From Eopsaltria australis (Eukaryota; Chordata; Aves; Passeriformes; Petroicidae), in NCBI GenBank assembly GCA_034509425.1, contig JAVTVJ010000294.1, positions 1,171,694 through 1,235,693 of the forward strand: a stretch of 64,000 nt of DNA, read 5' to 3'. The translations under genes and the position numbers were made by a program. Below are positions 61,503-64,000 of the stretch, piece by piece. Position 1 is the stretch's first letter, and each line of letters starts with the position of its first letter. The notes beneath the pieces are model-generated. The model made no database searches. It was not told where the DNA came from and saw only the letters and a program-made list of their open reading frames with translations.

Positions 61503-61532
61503 CAGGTGTTAATTACTCAGGTGATAATTACC
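61503..61532 (+). repeat. 15-bp tandem duplication, E-box plus homeodomain core
   Basis: Two adjacent 15-base units, CAGGTGTTAATTACT and CAGGTGATAATTACC, differ at two positions. Each holds an E-box (CAGGTG) and a TAATTA-type core. Confidence 0.8.
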
Positions 61533-63097
61533 CAGCACAGGCACTGGGAGGGGAACCCCAGCAGAGGATTCCCCTGTCAGAGCCTGTTGAGTCCTGGAGG
61601 CTCTGGGGGCACCAGGGAGTTCAGAAGGATTTTGTGGATGCCATTCCTGTTGGGAGAGAGGACACAATTGGTCTTTCCATCTGAAATTTTGTCAGGGCAC
61701 CTAAGATCCTCCATGGGTATATTCATTTGGATGCTCTGAATGAGAGCAAGCATCAGTAAGCAAGGCTGTTAAGAAATCTCTCCTCACTCATGCACATCAG
61801 GAAAGTTTTCCTCTTCGGCATGTGTTCCTCAGTTCCCTAGCAGTACAAGCAAATTGGAAAGTTCAGCTGTCATTTGGGGAAGGTCATAGATCACACTAGC
61901 AGCCTGAGTAATCCAAGAGGTTTTAAGTATCGCAGCATTTAGTTTAAAGTGAAATTTGCTCTGACAGGGGCTGGCAGACCAATAGGAAAAAGAAATATTT
62001 GTGCTTGGAGAAGTGCATGTGTAGAGACCTCGAGTATAACTGATGGCTGGAAGTGATTTCAGTCTAAAAAAAACAAATCATTAAGAGAGTGCATAGGGGT
62101 AAAATACACAGTTCATATTTTAAAGGGTCTCAAAATGAACCAGCAACTGAGGTTAGCAGTACATAGTAATTAGCTGGGCTGTTCACTGTTTAACTCCATC
62201 AGCCCCAGGCGTGGGCTGAGCTTTGCACAGAGCTCGGTTGTGCTGTGCCAGGGTGGCGGTGAGCGCCGCTCTCTGCACACACGTGATTTGTGACACAAAA
62301 CTGCCTGCAGTGACTTGAAGATGGAGGCAGCAGCCTGAGCCAGGTATGTGAGGCTGTTGTGGTGCTCTGTGATCCATATCCACTCTACAGCTGCAGGGGT
62401 GCATGCACTTCTGGTATCCAGAAGTGAGCACTCGGAGGAAAAAATACTAACTCAGGGATGAGTGTGGTTGCCCCAATGGCATAATTAATTATGTGTCCCT
62501 AATTTACAGAAAGACAGGCTGGTGCTTGCTCTGCTGAGCACTGAGTTTCCTGGTAGATGCTGCAGCATAATGCCAACAACACGTTTTTCCTAGGAGCGAG
62601 TCTGGAAGTTGATTGGTGGTATAAAAATGAGCACACATGGCACAAATCATGATCTCAGGCCAGTCGTTATCCAACAAGTGTTTACAGCCACAGAACTGCC
62701 ATCTCTGCTGGCTCTCCCCCTCTGCTGTTCTTGGCAGAAGGGGCAGGGATTCATCAGGACTTGTTTTTAAACCTGTCTTCACCTTGGTGGGTTTTGCCCT
62801 TGGCCTGGCAGCCTCGGGAGCAAGCCAGGCTCCGTCCCCAGGCACATGTTGGCTCTGTGGTTGTCCCACCCTCCGTCACCTCCTGGGCTCAGGACCCTTC
62901 CCTTCAGCTCCAGCAGGCTCCGTGCTCAGGCTGCCAGTGCAAACAATCCAACAGGCAAAGCTGGTATGCTTCAAGAGCACTAACATGGAAAAATGAAGCC
63001 AGTTTTCTTCAAGCATGGTTAAGACTTCATTTACTTTGGGGAAATATTTAGATAGGAGAGAGCAGTGATTTGATCAAGGTGTTTTAATGTGATTTTC

Positions 63098-63130
63098 TGC
63101 TCTTTTTCTTTTTCTTTTTCTTTTTTTTTT
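63098..63130. repeat. TTTTTC low-complexity repeat
   Basis: Four or more TTTTTC units followed by a T run. Confidence 0.85.
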
Positions 63131-64000
63131 GACTGTCCAAAGCAGTTATCAGCTGATCCATCTCTTCCAGTTTTCTTCAGGACACTAACATATGTCTGAA
63201 CCATTTGGAAATAACTGATACTCCTCAAAGTTTAAACTCTAGGGATCTTTACCTAATTACTTACATATTTATAAAAAAAAATATTAAAAAACTGATTTGT
63301 CGAGAATGTGATTGAAACCATATTTTCCCTGCTCTTATTATCAATTTAAATACATTTAGAAGTTCTTTGAATAAGGATTACTGAGGTGGAAGTGGCTGGA
63401 AGGGCTCAGCCTGCAGGGATAGAGGCCCATTGCCACCGCGTGGCTCAGGGTGTTACTGCACCTCACCCCAAAGAGCCCGTGGTGGTTTAGGTTGGGCTGT
63501 ATAAAGGTGTTCAGGACAGGTTTCAGGCTCCTGTTTTTGTTGTGTCCCTGTTTGCCACAGGAAACCTGAGGATGGATGGCACTGCTGTGAGCCTGGGCAT
63601 GGCTGCAGTCAGCAGCCCTGGGCACTCACAGCCTCCTCCCTCACCGAAATACCATTCCAGAATGAGCTTTGCAGTGGCTTGCAGAAATGCAAAAAGCCCC
63701 TATTCTACCACATTTGTAATCAAAACAACTTATCCTCCACTAACATTGTTATAGTCACAGGGAACGTCATGGAAGGATAAACCCAGAAAAATGTTTTCTG
63801 GTAAAATAGCTCTCCATTATAAACCAACTGTAGATGTTTTAAGGATCTTTGGAAGAAAGCAGTGAAATTCCTGAGTTTAAAGGTAGCCTTAAAGGGTCCT
63901 GCTTCTCTGCAGTGTAACGTGTCTGGTATCACTGGGAATCTGTAGAAGTGCAACAGAGCCAGACTCTGCCCTTCCTTTAGTACATTGTTAACTCCTGGCA

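Larger units (their letters stand above)
52194..64000 (-). other. MARCHF4: MARCHF4 last intron (3' part)
   Basis: The exon with the second membrane span and the RING-CH exons were looked for on the - strand and not found, so the intron exceeds 11.8 kb. It holds a MIR-like relic at 58.55-58.69 kb, FOX- and homeodomain-type motif clusters (52.2-52.55, 54.5-54.65 and 61.50 kb), a hairpin at 55267-55302 and a TTTTTC repeat near 63.10-63.13 kb. The 151-codon frame at 59764-60219 shows no known domain. Confidence 0.75.

Noticed and set aside
52194..64000. Search for other MARCHF4 exons (second membrane span and RING-CH)
   Set aside because: No - strand segment showed the expected membrane-span or cysteine/histidine pattern with splice sites. 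These exons probably lie beyond the window.

Overview
This window looks like vertebrate nuclear DNA, most likely from a passerine bird. It has small exons with GT/AG splice sites, long introns, AT-rich intergenic DNA, several CR1 retroposon tails and an avian LTR-type repeat. At about 27.84-27.99 kb there is a tRNA-Ile-derived SINE with a CR1-like tail, which matches the TguSINE1 type described from passerines. There are no operons, bacterial genes or CRISPR arrays.

Layout. (1) 1-22.45 kb, + strand: the 3' part of XRCC5 (Ku80/Ku86), the DNA-end-binding subunit of the Ku heterodimer in non-homologous end joining. Seven coding exons join in frame and encode the last ~173 residues: nuclear-localisation linker, helical C-terminal domain and the terminal DNA-PKcs-recruiting motif. 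The final exon holds only four codons and a stop, followed by a 3' UTR with a good poly(A) signal near 22.42 kb. (2) 22.45-~48.6 kb: an intergenic stretch with no recognisable exon. It holds a TguSINE1-like element, CR1 relics, an avian LTR-type repeat and several TAAT-rich blocks that look like candidate conserved regulatory elements. (3) ~48.6-52.19 kb, - strand: the terminal coding exon and probable 3' UTR of MARCHF4 (MARCH4), a membrane RING-CH ubiquitin ligase. The exon encodes the last 119 residues and ends in a PDZ-ligand-like tail. The probable UTR or its flank holds a TTAA-flanked inverted-repeat element, a MIR-like SINE, a TG/CG alternating tract and facing T-rich and A-rich tracts. 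(4) 52.2-64 kb: the start of the large last MARCHF4 intron, with no further exon found; it holds a second MIR-like relic and a few short motif clusters.

XRCC5 and MARCHF4 lie tail to tail, the same neighbours and convergent orientation as I recall for human 2q35, so this is conserved synteny. The two genes are not known to act together. I found no undescribed biological system. The observations most worth checking are the inverted-repeat element beside MARCHF4 that may donate its poly(A) signal, the MIR-like relics in a bird genome, and the homeodomain, E-box and octamer motif clusters.
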